A stretch of 64,000 nt of DNA from Emticicia sp040253585 (GCF_040253585.1 NZ_JBELAU010000010.1:1-64000), one strand, 5' to 3'; counted from the stretch's first letter, positions 34,730 through 44,740 are shown. Numbers and translations are program-made. The notes: generated by a model from the sequence alone, not told the origin.

Positions 34730-36382
34730 ATGAAGAAAACATTCCTAACTATTTTCTCTTTTCTAAGTCTTTCAGCATTTGCTCAGAATAGTATTTCTGA
34801 ACAAGTCTTAAAACACCTCGATAACATTGATACCAATAGAATTAAGGCTCACGTAGCGTATCTTTCAGACGATAAACTTAAAGGCCGTTTACCTGGCAAA
34901 GAAGGCTACCAAATGGCCGTTGATTATGCGATTAATCAATACAAAGAAATGGGCTTGAAACCAGCAGGCGAAAAAGGGACTTACACTCAAAAAGTAAAGC
35001 TTCGTAAAGCTAAATTAGTAAAAGAAACAGCTAAATTTACGCTCATTCTTCCCAATGGAGAAAAGAAAGAATTATCACTCGGTAATGATTTGTCGATTTA
35101 TCCACACCCTGAACTAAAAAGTGTCGATTTTAATGCCCCTTTGGTTTTTGTTGGGTCAGGATTTGATGCTCCGCAAATAAATATTGAAGACTACAAAGGT
35201 CTTGATGTAAAAGGTAAAATTGTAGTTGTGCTGCGTCGGATTCCCGAAAACTTACCTGCTAACGTAAAGTTACATTTGGGGTATCCTGCTACTATTCAAG
35301 CCTTTGCTGCTCAAAACGGTGCAATAGGAGTATTGGTTTGTAATTATACTACCAGTGTTGTGCAGTTTAAAGCTGCTGCCAATAGCATGGTTTCAAATGG
35401 TATTTCGGCTTCGGTAACTGCTAAGGGTAAACGTACAAGTTCGGCAAGCGTTTTAGGCGGAAAAATCAAAGTTGCTGGTGGAATTTCGGTGGCGGCTCTA
35501 CAAGATTTGATGCGTGCCGAAAACAATATGCTTGATAGTACTTGGCAACAACTCGAAAAAGGTAAATATGTAAGTAAAAGCCTTAAAAGCAAAATTTCTG
35601 GTCACTATGAAAGCACTTATCAAGATATTGAAAGTTATAATGTGGTAGCAAAACTCGAAGGAACTGATAGAAAACTAAAGAAAGAATACGTAATTCATTC
35701 GGCTCACCTTGACCATTTAGGCGTTGGCCGACCAATCAATGGCGACTCAATTTATAATGGAGCTCACGATAACGCTTCGGGTGTGGCCTGTGCTTTAGAA
35801 ATTGCTCGTTCGTATGCTACTTTACCAACTGCTGATAAGCCTAAGCGTTCGTTGCTTTTCTTATTGGTTACAGCTGAAGAAATGGGACTGCTTGGTTCTG
35901 GTTATTTTGCAGCATACCCAACAGTAAAGAAAAGCCGAATCGTGGCCGATATAAATACTGATATGCCTACGTTGCTCGCTCCTTTAGAGTCTGTTGCTCC
36001 ATTAGGTGCAGAACACAGTAGCTTACAAAAAGTAGTAGAAACGGCGGCCAGTATGGTAAAGTTAGAAGTTGAACCAGACCCAGACCCAAGCGAAGGGCGT
36101 TTTGTACGTAGCGACCAGTATAATTTCGTCAAAGCGGGTATTCCTGCTCTTCACATTAAATATGGCTATAGATTTAGTAATCCAAGCTTAAATCTGGCCG
36201 AGAAGGTAAAGAAATGGCGTGAAGCTCACTACCATAAGCCATCCGACGAAATCACGAATGGTTTTGTGTGGGCAGCAGGTAAAACGTATGCTCGGGTAAA
36301 CTTTTTGGTAAGTTATTTAATTGCTCAAACTCCCGAAAAACCAACTTGGAATAAGGGCGATTTTTTTGAAGTAAAGAACTAA
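34730..36382 (+). CDS. Secreted M28 family aminopeptidase with PA domain
   Basis: A 550-residue zinc aminopeptidase with a signal peptide ending in AFAQ. A protease-associated (PA) domain occupies roughly residues 110-240. The M28 catalytic part follows with the ligands HSAHLDHLG (His), NGAHDNASG (Asp bridging both metals), TAEEMGLLG (Glu pair), DINTDMP (Asp) and a late histidine in EAHYHKPSDE. It probably trims peptides in the periplasm. Upstream in-frame starts exist (from 34652), but only the ATG at 34730 places the signal peptide at the N-terminus. Confidence 0.9.
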   Translation: MKKTFLTIFSFLSLSAFAQNSISEQVLKHLDNIDTNRIKAHVAYLSDDKLKGRLPGKEGYQMAVDYAINQYKEMGLKPAGEKGTYTQKVKLRKAKLVKETAKFTLILPNGEKKELSLGNDLSIYPHPELKSVDFNAPLVFVGSGFDAPQINIEDYKGLDVKGKIVVVLRRIPENLPANVKLHLGYPATIQAFAAQNGAIGVLVCNYTTSVVQFKAAANSMVSNGISASVTAKGKRTSSASVLGGKIKVAGGISVAALQDLMRAENNMLDSTWQQLEKGKYVSKSLKSKISGHYESTYQDIESYNVVAKLEGTDRKLKKEYVIHSAHLDHLGVGRPINGDSIYNGAHDNASGVACALEIARSYATLPTADKPKRSLLFLLVTAEEMGLLGSGYFAAYPTVKKSRIVADINTDMPTLLAPLESVAPLGAEHSSLQKVVETAASMVKLEVEPDPDPSEGRFVRSDQYNFVKAGIPALHIKYGYRFSNPSLNLAEKVKKWREAHYHKPSDEITNGFVWAAGKTYARVNFLVSYLIAQTPEKPTWNKGDFFEVKN

Positions 36383-36432
36383 GAATGGCTAAGTTTGGCA
36401 AACAATTTTTAATTTTCCATTATCAATAAATT

Positions 36433-37257
36433 ATGGCCCATCATTGTTACTTAAACGGAGTTGTTAGTCCAGTCGAAACAACTAATATTCATATTTCAGA
36501 TTTAGGACTTTTAAGAGGTTATGGTCTGTTCGACTACTTTCGCACGTATAATGGTCGTCCATTTCAATGGGATTTGTACTGGGAGCGTTTTGAGCGTTCG
36601 GCAAAGTTGATGCGTTTGCCAAATCCGATTCTAAAAGAAGATGCTTATAAGGTTGTTTTAAGTTTAATTGAGCAATGTGGCTTAGCAGATTGCGGCATTC
36701 GTTTTGTATTGACGGGTGGCTACTCAGAAGATAGCATGAAGGTGTCGAAACCCAATTTACTTATCATTAGCGAAGATATTCACCCTGTAAAGCCGCAAGA
36801 GTACGAAACAGGCATCAAAGTTATCTCGCATGAATATGTACGTGACTACCCTGATTTGAAGAGTACTGATTACAAACATTTAATGATTCTACAAGCTGAT
36901 ATTAAAGAAGTGGGTGCATCAGATGTACTTTTTCATAAAAGAGGCTATATAAGTGAGCTGAGTAGAAGTAATGTTTTTCTTGTAAAAAATAATGTTCTAA
37001 TTACGCCAAATAGAAAGATTTTACGAGGAATTACTCGAAAAGTGGTTTTAGATTTAGCCAAAGACCATTTTAAAATTGAAGAAAGAAATGTGGAATTGAA
37101 GGAATTATTGGAAGCCGATGAAGTCTTTACGACCAGTTCAACCAAAAAAGTATTGCCAATTACTCAAATAGACAATAAGATGATTGCCGATGGAAAAGTT
37201 GGTAAAGCAACCAAATTCTTATTAGATTTAATTAATGATAAAGTAAGAAATTGGTAA
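36433..37257 (+). CDS. Class IV aminotransferase (BCAT/ADC-lyase fold)
   Basis: A 274-residue PLP enzyme of fold-type IV. The PLP lysine is in TDYKHLM near residue 140, with ISELSRSNVFLVK and the C-terminal TTSSTKKVLPI being the usual cofactor-phosphate and active-site loops. This family includes branched-chain and D-amino-acid aminotransferases and 4-amino-4-deoxychorismate lyase (PabC). At 274 residues and with a separate ilvE in the window, PabC or a D-amino-acid role is possible, but I cannot decide. It ends at a strong bidirectional terminator. Confidence 0.85.
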   Translation: MAHHCYLNGVVSPVETTNIHISDLGLLRGYGLFDYFRTYNGRPFQWDLYWERFERSAKLMRLPNPILKEDAYKVVLSLIEQCGLADCGIRFVLTGGYSEDSMKVSKPNLLIISEDIHPVKPQEYETGIKVISHEYVRDYPDLKSTDYKHLMILQADIKEVGASDVLFHKRGYISELSRSNVFLVKNNVLITPNRKILRGITRKVVLDLAKDHFKIEERNVELKELLEADEVFTTSSTKKVLPITQIDNKMIADGKVGKATKFLLDLINDKVRNW

Positions 37258-37276
37258 GTTGTTGATTGATAGGCAA

Positions 37277-37313
37277 TAAAAAAACCTTGTTCTGATGAAC
37301 AAGGTTTTTTTAT
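37277..37313. terminator. Bidirectional terminator after the class IV aminotransferase
   Basis: AAAACCTTGTTC-TGAT-GAACAAGGTTTT: 12-bp perfect stem with A- and T-runs on each side. Confidence 0.92.
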
Positions 37314-37328
37314 ATAACTCAAGAAAAA

Positions 37329-37508
37329 TTATTTCTTAGTTGTATCAGCAGCAGCTGTAGTATCAGTTGAAGCAGTTGTATCAACAACAGCAGTTGCAGT
37401 TGAATCAACAGCAGCTACAGTTGAGTCAGCAGCAGTTTCAGTTTTAGAAGTACAAGCAGCTAAAGAAGCTACACATGCTACGAATAAGATTGCGATTACT
37501 TTTTTCAT
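37329..37508 (-). CDS. Small Ala/Thr/Asp-rich lipoprotein
   Basis: A 59-residue lipoprotein: signal peptide MKKVIAILFVACVASLAAC with the lipid cysteine at residue 19 of this start, then a low-complexity mature part built from DSTxAAVD and DTTAxxDTT units. This repeat character is also visible in the DNA. Its role is unknown; similar tiny lipoproteins are abundant in Bacteroidota envelopes. The in-frame start at 37550 would put 14 residues before the signal peptide, so the ATG at 37508 is used. Confidence 0.7.
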   Translation of the reverse strand: MKKVIAILFVACVASLAACTSKTETAADSTVAAVDSTATAVVDTTASTDTTAAADTTKK

Positions 37509-37659
37509 TGTCTTTGTTTGCGGTGTTTTAAGGTTTGATTTTAAACGCATTGCAAATTTAAGACAATTTTAAGATAAGATGCAAGGGTTTTCTTAAAAAA
37601 TATTTAAAATTTCCTTAAATTCTTTTTAAGAAAATAGCTTTTCTTGTTTTTGTACAATT

Positions 37660-38157
37660 TCAGCGAGCAGAACGGGCTTTGATTTTATCGTAAACACCTG
37701 TGCTTCTGAAAGTTAGGAACTTATGTCCGTAAAAGTTGGCCAGAAAACTGAACCCCATACCTACAATATGCGAAAAAGTTTCTCGAAGAGTCAATGAGAA
37801 ATTAGTGAAATATACATTAGCAATATAATCAAGGGTTAAAGAAGATAATCCTAATTGTATTCCCAATGCTAAAGTAGCAATAATAAAAAATTTCACAGAT
37901 TCTCGCTTAGTATTTCCAGACTCTTTTGCAGAGAATGCAAAGACTTTCTGTGGTATAAAAGTGATTATTGTAGCAGTCATATATCCTGCAAAAACACTCC
38001 ATTGAAATGCTGGTTTATCAGCAAAGCCAAAACTCAAGAATAGTGGTTTGTATAATATTCGGGTAAAAAAGTTTGTCCCTGCTCCTAAAACAGCGGTAAG
38101 AAAGAATGTGATAAATGACCTTAGTTCTTTATTTTTTATTTTATTCAGTAATTTCAC
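37660..38157 (-). CDS. GtrA-like membrane protein
   Basis: A 165-residue protein with four hydrophobic segments. The C-terminal NFYGHKFLTF matches the loop at the end of the fourth helix in GtrA-type proteins, which are thought to move lipid-linked sugars across the membrane. The first codon appears to be GTG, because no ATG lies in frame upstream and the protein needs the N-terminal KIKNKELRSFITFF helix. It follows the nuo genes upstream on the same strand by 65 bases. Confidence 0.75.
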   Translation of the reverse strand: MKLLNKIKNKELRSFITFFLTAVLGAGTNFFTRILYKPLFLSFGFADKPAFQWSVFAGYMTATIITFIPQKVFAFSAKESGNTKRESVKFFIIATLALGIQLGLSSLTLDYIANVYFTNFSLTLRETFSHIVGMGFSFLANFYGHKFLTFRSTGVYDKIKARSAR

Positions 38158-38222
38158 AAATTGATATAGTCCAGTAAGGTTTAAAATATGCTCTATAGGT
38201 TAGTGATTTACGGTTTCGCAAA

Positions 38223-39617
38223 TCAGAGCAATTCACGTACCAAGTCAGGAAACAAGCCGAGTAAAATTGAGCCAAGGGTTGTAAACCCAAGAATTATTTT
38301 ATAAAAAGCACTCAATCGAATATTATCTCCTTCGCCCTCTTTCATATACGCTGCAATAATCGGCTTGAAGTAATAATAAATACCAACCGCTGACATCATA
38401 ATAGCAAGTACAAGCACCCAAATATGTCCACGTGAGGCTGCATCTGCAAATACATAAAACTTACCCCAAAAACCAGCCGTTAGTGGAATACCAGACAACG
38501 ACAACATTGAGATTGCCAAAACAGCCGCTAAGAAAGGACTCTTTTTTGATAAACCATTCAAAACCGCAATATTTTCGTTTGGACGGCCATCAACCAAGCG
38601 GTCTTTCGATACAATCATTAATACACCAAAAGCACTAATCGTTGCTAAAGCATAAGCTAATGAATAGAATACGATAGAATCACCTGATTTATTGTTTAAA
38701 CCTACAACTGCGAGCAACATATATCCTGCGTGTGATATACTTGAAAACGCCAACATACGTTTAAAGCTATTCTGAGAAACTGCGGTAATGTTACTGATGA
38801 ATAAGCTAAGTATAGCCATCGTCACGACCATTACCCACCAGAAACTATACATTGGTGAGAATGATACTTCAAGAATGCGATAAATTGCCGCAAAACCAGC
38901 AGTTTTTACAACTGTTGACATGAACGTTGTAAATATCGTTGGAGCTCCTTCATATACGTCTGGTGTCCAGAAGTGGAAAGGTGCTGCCGAAACTTTAAAT
39001 AATAAGCCAATCAACAAAAATGTAACCCCAACGTATAAAAATACTGGACGAACATCGGTGACTGGTTGTAATAATAAAATGCGAGCATCAGAAATATTAA
39101 AAGAATAATTAGCACCGTAAAGCATGGCCATACCAAAAAGCATGATACCCGTAGCAAACGAACCCATCAAGAAATACTTCAAAGCGGCTTCATTTCCTCT
39201 TAGATTGCGTTTATCGCTACCTGTAAGAATATACATTGATACAGAAAGGATTTCAACACCCACAAACAACATAATAAGATTTTGGAAGTTTGTCATCATG
39301 ATTGCTCCTACCAACGAAAACTGCAAAATTGCAAAATATTCGGCTGGTTGAGAATGTTCGTCATCAAGGAATCCTTTCGATAATGCCATCACCAAAAATG
39401 CCGAAAGCAAAATGATTGAACTAAATATGATAGAAAGATTACTGGCTTCGAGCATATCGTAGAAATACAATCCTGGGGCATTCCAATCAATAAAGTTTGA
39501 GAGAAAGGCAATCGCCACAAAAAGCAAAGAAGCTGGTAAAAGTATTTTCTTTGATTTTAGGAAACCTAAAAACAAGGTAACAAGTCCAGTAACAGAGAGT
39601 ACGAGTATTGGATACAT
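38223..39617 (-). CDS. nuoN: NADH-quinone oxidoreductase subunit N
   Basis: A 464-residue proton-pumping antiporter-like subunit of respiratory complex I in the inner membrane. The core has the family's conserved motifs KVSAAPFHFWTPDVYEGAPT around residues 210-230 and KRMLAFSSISHAGYM near 285-300, with the lysines of the pump channel. It is the last of a KLMN block on the minus strand and follows nuoM after about 110 bases, which contain a CCCC-TTGA-GGGG type hairpin. Confidence 0.95.
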   Translation of the reverse strand: MYPILVLSVTGLVTLFLGFLKSKKILLPASLLFVAIAFLSNFIDWNAPGLYFYDMLEASNLSIIFSSIILLSAFLVMALSKGFLDDEHSQPAEYFAILQFSLVGAIMMTNFQNLIMLFVGVEILSVSMYILTGSDKRNLRGNEAALKYFLMGSFATGIMLFGMAMLYGANYSFNISDARILLLQPVTDVRPVFLYVGVTFLLIGLLFKVSAAPFHFWTPDVYEGAPTIFTTFMSTVVKTAGFAAIYRILEVSFSPMYSFWWVMVVTMAILSLFISNITAVSQNSFKRMLAFSSISHAGYMLLAVVGLNNKSGDSIVFYSLAYALATISAFGVLMIVSKDRLVDGRPNENIAVLNGLSKKSPFLAAVLAISMLSLSGIPLTAGFWGKFYVFADAASRGHIWVLVLAIMMSAVGIYYYFKPIIAAYMKEGEGDNIRLSAFYKIILGFTTLGSILLGLFPDLVRELL

Positions 39618-39728
39618 ATTTTATTTGATAAACCCCCAGCCCCTTGAGGGGAGGAATTGAGTTTTATAATATTTCTATTTTTTGATAAAATTCAATGTTT
39701 TTGGAGCATTGAAAAACTATCGACCGAA

Positions 39729-41174
39729 TTACTTCATCATCTGTAAAATGCTATTCACAGCGGGTTCGGTGATTTTTAAGAAAACATTAGGGAAAAGACC
39801 CATAATCAAAACTACTGCTGCGATTGGCAATAAAACTGCCACTTCGCTGCCACTTACATCTTTAAATTTCGCTGTCACGTCATTGCTTTCGCCAAACATT
39901 GAGCGTTGCATCAAGCGAAGCATGTAAACTGCACCCAAAATGATTGTAAGACCAGCAAAACCACCTAACCAGGCATTTTTATCATAAACTCCTTTGAGTA
40001 ATAAAAACTCTCCAACGAAACCATTTGTAAGTGGTAGAGCAACACTTCCCAACATAATAATCATGAAGTAAATACTCAAAGCAGGTGTTTTTTGTGTAAT
40101 TCCACCCAAAGCCGTCAAATCACGAGTTCCAGTGCGGTCGTAGATGATTTTCACGATAAAGAATAAACCAACTGCATTTACACCATGAGCAACCATTTGA
40201 AGTAATGCTCCTTGAATACCGTTAATATTACCCGATAAAACACCCGCTGCCATTAAGCCCATGTGAGCAAAAGATGAATAAGCAATCAGGCGTTTGATAT
40301 TGTTTTGCTGAATAGCAATGATTGAACCGTAGATTAAACCAATGATTGAAAGAACCATTCCGAATTGTCCCCAGTTGGCTACACCCACAGGAGCTAAAGG
40401 AAGCATGATACGAATCAGACCATAAACCCCCATTTTAGAAAGTAAACCCGAAAGCAACATCGTTGCTGGTGTTGGAGATTCTGAATAAGCATCTGGCTGC
40501 CAAGTATGGAATGGAAGCACAGGCATTTTGATAGCAAATGCAATGAAAAATGCCCAGAATAAAAGATTTTGAGCGTTTGGTGAAAGCAACTTAGCGGTTG
40601 TAGCCAATTGGTCAATTTCAGCACTTGCTCCTTTCATATATAAATAAACAAGGGCAACCAACATAAACAAACTTCCGAAGATAGTATAAACAAACATCTT
40701 GAAAGTGATACGTGGTGCGTCTTTTCCTCCCCAAACAGCTGCAATGAAATAAACAGGAATCAATGCTGCTTCATAGAAGAAATAGAACAAGAAAATATCA
40801 CGAGCCATAAATACACCCATTAAGGCTGTTTCGGCCAAGAGGATAAGTGCGTAAAAAGAAGCGTGATTTTTGTATGTATGCTTAAATGTTGAAACAATAA
40901 TAAGCGGTACTAAGAATGCTGTAAGCAATATCAATAAAAGACTGATACCATCAATCGAAACGTGAAAATTGATGTTTAGGTCTTTCATCCAACTGTATTT
41001 TACTCCGATAGTTGTTTGAGTACTGAAGGTCGTAAAAGCATAAATAGCAACAGCAAGTGTAGCCAATGATACTACAAGGGCTGTATTTTTTGATGAACCT
41101 ACGCTACTTCCTTTCAATAAGAGTAGTACAAGACTACCAATGAGGGGTATAAGTATGAGTGTTAGTGCCAACAT
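39729..41174 (-). CDS. nuoM: NADH-quinone oxidoreductase subunit M
   Basis: A 481-residue proton-pumping subunit of complex I. Motifs seen: the conserved Glu/Lys channel stretch FFYEAALIPVYF, KMPVLPFHTWQPDAYSESPTPATM (pump signature) and KRLIAYSSFAHMGLM. Length and motif order match NuoM. It is in the minus-strand KLMN block with nuoL 74 bases upstream. Confidence 0.95.
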   Translation of the reverse strand: MLALTLILIPLIGSLVLLLLKGSSVGSSKNTALVVSLATLAVAIYAFTTFSTQTTIGVKYSWMKDLNINFHVSIDGISLLLILLTAFLVPLIIVSTFKHTYKNHASFYALILLAETALMGVFMARDIFLFYFFYEAALIPVYFIAAVWGGKDAPRITFKMFVYTIFGSLFMLVALVYLYMKGASAEIDQLATTAKLLSPNAQNLLFWAFFIAFAIKMPVLPFHTWQPDAYSESPTPATMLLSGLLSKMGVYGLIRIMLPLAPVGVANWGQFGMVLSIIGLIYGSIIAIQQNNIKRLIAYSSFAHMGLMAAGVLSGNINGIQGALLQMVAHGVNAVGLFFIVKIIYDRTGTRDLTALGGITQKTPALSIYFMIIMLGSVALPLTNGFVGEFLLLKGVYDKNAWLGGFAGLTIILGAVYMLRLMQRSMFGESNDVTAKFKDVSGSEVAVLLPIAAVVLIMGLFPNVFLKITEPAVNSILQMMK

Positions 41175-41248
41175 TCGAAATTAATTTTATTATTATTACT
41201 TAACCGTAATTTTTATGAATATCAATAGGTCAGGATTTGACCTAAGTT

Positions 41249-43195
41249 TTATTTTTTTCCAACAAAAGCCAAGATAGTTTCCAAAACTTGGTATCCGAGA
41301 TTCATTCCCAAGATTATGGCAATACCGATAACCATCGCAAATAAATAGAATCCTGTTCCACCTGCTTGTAGTTTTCGAGCAACGCCGCTAAATGTATTTA
41401 CAAAACCACCAACGCCATTTACTGCACCATCGAATCCTTTTGGCTCGATTATATTAGCAAATACATTTGATAAACGTTTCACTGGGTTTACGAAAATTCC
41501 CCAGTAAGCTTCATCAATATAATATTTGTTATAAATAGTTTTTTGTAAGCCTGTAATTTCTGAATCTTCGGCAGGAACATTTTTGCTTCCACCAAATTTA
41601 GAATAAGCAAAAACGATAGAAACAACTGCGGCTGCAACCGAAATTCCCATCAACATCCATTCGGTTGAATGGTCGATTGGTGTACCGCCAAACTCAGGAT
41701 TTACAGCTTTCGAGCCTTCATATAATGGGCTCATAAACTCAGCAAGTGCGTGAGGGAAGTGAAAAATTTCAGGCATTCCGATAAAACCACCAACGATTGA
41801 TAACACTGCAAGTACCATTAAAGGCAATGTCATGCTAAATGGTGATTCGTGTAGGTGATGCTCTTGCTCATGTGTACCTCTGAAACTTCCTGTGAAAGTC
41901 AAGAAATACAAACGGAACATATAGAAAGCCGTCATCATTGATCCAGCTACTGCCAACACCCACATGATTTTATTGTGTTCGTAAACGTGTGCTAAGATTT
42001 CATCTTTCGAGAAAAAACCTGCAAATGGAGGAATACCAGAGATGGCAATCGTACCGATAAGGAAAGTAATGGCTGTAATTTTGATTTTACCGCCAAGTCC
42101 ACCCATGCGACGAATATCTTGCTCGCCACTCATGGCGTGAATAACACTACCAGCACCCAAGAATAACAATGCTTTGAAGAAGGCGTGAGTTACGACATGG
42201 AAGAAACCCGACGTATAAGCCGAAACGCCCATTGCCATAAACATATAACCCAACTGACTCACGGTTGAGTAAGCCAATACTTTTTTAATATCGTTTTGGA
42301 AAATACCAATGGTTGCCGCAAAAAGAGCCGTTGCCACACCAACCCACGCTACTACTTCGAGTGTGCCAGGTGCAAGTGTATAGAGAATATTTGAGCGAAC
42401 AATCATGTAAAGACCAGATGTTACCATCGTAGCGGCGTGAATCAAGGCCGAAACTGGTGTTGGACCCGCCATCGCATCTGGTAACCAAGTATAAAGTGGA
42501 ATCTGAGCTGATTTACCCATTGCTCCGATAAACAAGAAAGCTGTAATGGCTACGATTGTAGCATCGCCAACCGAGAAACCCTTTGCTTTGTCGAAAACTT
42601 GAAGGTATTCTACTGTGCCAAATTGGTTGATAATCAAGAAAATACCAATCAAAAAGCCTAAGTCACCGACACGGTTCATGATGAATGCTTTGCGAGCGGC
42701 ATTGCCGTATTCAAAGTTTTTGTTCCAGAAACCAATCAATAAATAAGAACAAAGACCTACACCTTCCCAACCGATAAACATCACAATGTAGTTTGAACCC
42801 ATAACGAGCAACAACATCGAGAATAAGAATAGATTTAAGAAAGCGAAGAATTTGCCAAAACCTTCGTCATCGTGCATGTAGCCCATCGAATATACGTGAA
42901 TGAGCGTACCCACACCCGTCACAACGAAGAGCATCAAGATAGAAAGTTGGTCAATTTGAAATGAGAAGTTGATATTGAGCGTTCCGACTGTAATCCAATC
43001 AAAAATACTAACGATGATTGGTTGTTGGCCACCTGCAATAAATGCTTGATAAGCTGAAAAAGCTCCAACAAACGAAAGAAGAGCCGCTCCTGTGCCAATC
43101 CAACCTGCCAGACCTTTAGATACTTTGCGGAAACCAAGCCCATTGATTAAAAAACCGATGAGTGGAAATAAAGGTATAAGTTTTATTAATAACAT
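41249..43195 (-). CDS. nuoL: NADH-quinone oxidoreductase subunit L
   Basis: A 648-residue proton-pumping complex I subunit with the long lateral helix expected at the C-terminus. Conserved stretches include GWEGVGLCSYLLIGFW, KSAQIPLYTWLPDAMAGPTPVSALIHAATMV and KKVLAYSTVSQLGYMFMA. It lies between nuoK and nuoM. A 10-bp stem (ATGAAAAACG / CGTTTTTCAT, 43238-43265) separates it from nuoK, perhaps tuning expression of the two parts. Confidence 0.95.
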   Translation of the reverse strand: MLLIKLIPLFPLIGFLINGLGFRKVSKGLAGWIGTGAALLSFVGAFSAYQAFIAGGQQPIIVSIFDWITVGTLNINFSFQIDQLSILMLFVVTGVGTLIHVYSMGYMHDDEGFGKFFAFLNLFLFSMLLLVMGSNYIVMFIGWEGVGLCSYLLIGFWNKNFEYGNAARKAFIMNRVGDLGFLIGIFLIINQFGTVEYLQVFDKAKGFSVGDATIVAITAFLFIGAMGKSAQIPLYTWLPDAMAGPTPVSALIHAATMVTSGLYMIVRSNILYTLAPGTLEVVAWVGVATALFAATIGIFQNDIKKVLAYSTVSQLGYMFMAMGVSAYTSGFFHVVTHAFFKALLFLGAGSVIHAMSGEQDIRRMGGLGGKIKITAITFLIGTIAISGIPPFAGFFSKDEILAHVYEHNKIMWVLAVAGSMMTAFYMFRLYFLTFTGSFRGTHEQEHHLHESPFSMTLPLMVLAVLSIVGGFIGMPEIFHFPHALAEFMSPLYEGSKAVNPEFGGTPIDHSTEWMLMGISVAAAVVSIVFAYSKFGGSKNVPAEDSEITGLQKTIYNKYYIDEAYWGIFVNPVKRLSNVFANIIEPKGFDGAVNGVGGFVNTFSGVARKLQAGGTGFYLFAMVIGIAIILGMNLGYQVLETILAFVGKK

Positions 43196-43237
43196 ATCTT
43201 ACAAATTATATTTTCAAAGAATAATGATTAATGAAGT

Positions 43238-43265
43238 ATGAAAAACGAAGAGTTGCGTTTTTCAT
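43238..43265 (-). other. Intercistronic hairpin between nuoK and nuoL
   Basis: ATGAAAAACG and CGTTTTTCAT form a 10-bp perfect stem with an 8-base loop, inside the nuo unit. It could be a processing or attenuation site; no T-run that would stop transcription in the minus direction is obvious. Confidence 0.5.
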
Positions 43266-43276
43266 TTCATTGAATC

Positions 43277-43606
43277 TTACCACTTTAATTTATCTAAAAG
43301 ACTCACGTCGATTGAGCGAATATTGCGGTAAATCATTACGATAATGGCGAGTCCGACGGCTACTTCGGCAGCGGCTACGGCCATAATGAAGAATACAAAG
43401 ACTTGTCCCGCTGGGTCTGAACGATACGATGAAAATGCAACCAAAAGTAGGTTTACGGCATTGAGCATTAACTCGACAGACATGAAGATAATAATGGCAT
43501 TTCGGCGAATAAGAACACCCACGATGCCAATGATAAACAAGATACTGGCTAATAATACATAATTTATTAGGGGTATCTGAAAAATGTCAGGTATTTGGCT
43601 TTGCAT
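43277..43606 (-). CDS. nuoK: NADH-quinone oxidoreductase subunit K
   Basis: A 109-residue three-helix subunit of complex I. The motif GVLIRRNAIIIFMSVELMLNAVNLLLVAFS carries the buried glutamates of the proton path. The in-frame start at 43642 is a TTG and would lengthen the protein beyond the usual size of about 100; the ATG at 43606 is chosen. This is the first gene of the block, and no nuoA-J genes precede it. Confidence 0.9.
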   Translation of the reverse strand: MQSQIPDIFQIPLINYVLLASILFIIGIVGVLIRRNAIIIFMSVELMLNAVNLLLVAFSSYRSDPAGQVFVFFIMAVAAAEVAVGLAIIVMIYRNIRSIDVSLLDKLKW

Positions 43607-43757
43607 TTCTTTATCAATTAACAGTTTAATTAATTCTTTCAAAATACGCCTTTGGGGCGTGTGTCTAAGAATATTTCCGCAAAAATAAACAATATTCGTT
43701 TTTGTAGTGTGCTTTTTAAGAAAATTGTTGAATGTACCGTGATATTCAGTCTTTTAT

Positions 43758-44573
43758 CTATTTATCAAGCATCATTTTGAGCTTAATCTCAGTTAATTTA
43801 CGTTTTGTGTCAAGTGGGAAATCTCCGTTTATCATCCAATCGTAATATTGAGGCTCGTTTTTTAATATTTGTTTTACTGGTTTGCCGCTGTGTTTACCAA
43901 AATTAAACACGATTTCTCCGTTTTTGTTTAAAGTCATTCGTTGAGCAAAATCAACGATATTTGCCGAAGTAAGTTGGTGCAATACGTCCATGTCATTTTT
44001 TACTGGTTCGTATTCTTCACCTTTTTCGTTTTTAATTTTTACTCCTTCGTAGCGTTCTACTTGCGAGCAAAGCACTTCAAGCGTAGCCAAAGTATCTACT
44101 TCAGCACTATGTGCATTTTCAAGGCTTTTATTGCAGAAAAATTTGTAGGCTGCTGAAAGAGTACGAGGTTCCATGAGGTGGAAAATACGTTGGGCATCAA
44201 TTAATTTGCGGTTTTTAATGTCGAAATCAACATCCATTCTCAAAAACTCTTCTACTAACATCGGTACATCGAAGCGATTACTGTTGAAACCTGCCAAATC
44301 GCAACCTTCCAAAAACTGAGCAAGAGCCTTGCCAATTTGCTTGAAAGTTGGTGCGTCTTTGACGTCTTCGTCGTAAATTCCGTGGATAAGACTCGTTTCG
44401 AGCGGAATCGGAATACCTGGGTTGATGAGCTTAGTTTTTACTTCTACCGTGCCGTCGAGTTTTGCTTTAGCAATACAGAGTTCTACGATTTTATCCTTGG
44501 CTACATTTACACCTGTTGTTTCGAGGTCGATTACTGCTAAGGGTTTACGTAGTTTGAGCGAATGAGTGAGCAT
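43758..44573 (-). CDS. 3'-5' exonuclease, DnaQ/DEDDh family
   Basis: A 271-residue exonuclease. ExoI motif VIDLETTG gives the DE pair, ExoII FNSNRFDVPML a following Asp, and ExoIII HSAEVDTLATLEV supplies His and Asp; together these are DEDDh. The C-terminal 80 residues contain NFGKHSGKPVKQ followed by YYDWMINGDFPLDTKRKL, a small domain seen in exonucleases of this type. It may act in proofreading or in mismatch/RNA processing. An in-frame non-ATG start at 44600 would add nine residues. Single gene, divergent from the patatin gene. Confidence 0.88.
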   Translation of the reverse strand: MLTHSLKLRKPLAVIDLETTGVNVAKDKIVELCIAKAKLDGTVEVKTKLINPGIPIPLETSLIHGIYDEDVKDAPTFKQIGKALAQFLEGCDLAGFNSNRFDVPMLVEEFLRMDVDFDIKNRKLIDAQRIFHLMEPRTLSAAYKFFCNKSLENAHSAEVDTLATLEVLCSQVERYEGVKIKNEKGEEYEPVKNDMDVLHQLTSANIVDFAQRMTLNKNGEIVFNFGKHSGKPVKQILKNEPQYYDWMINGDFPLDTKRKLTEIKLKMMLDK

Positions 44574-44740
44574 TTGGGCTAATTTTAATTCAATGTGCAA
44601 AGTTATGAATTAAAAAATAATAATAGCCGAAATCAAAGGATTAGATTGTGTGTTGATTTATTAAGCTAATGATTGTAATAGAATTTTCAAAACTTCGTTT
44701 ATTCCAAAGATTTAGCTTGTTTGTGTAGGTTTTAATAAAA

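Noticed and set aside
37351..37470. Possible CRISPR or satellite array suggested by repeated AGCAGCTGTAGTATCA-like DNA
   Set aside because: It is the coding sequence of a Thr/Ala-rich lipoprotein; there are no spacers of equal length.
39631..39656. CCCC-TTGA-GGGG hairpin between nuoM and nuoN as a special regulatory site
   Set aside because: Short and similar to hairpins seen between many Bacteroidota genes; nothing shows a specific role.
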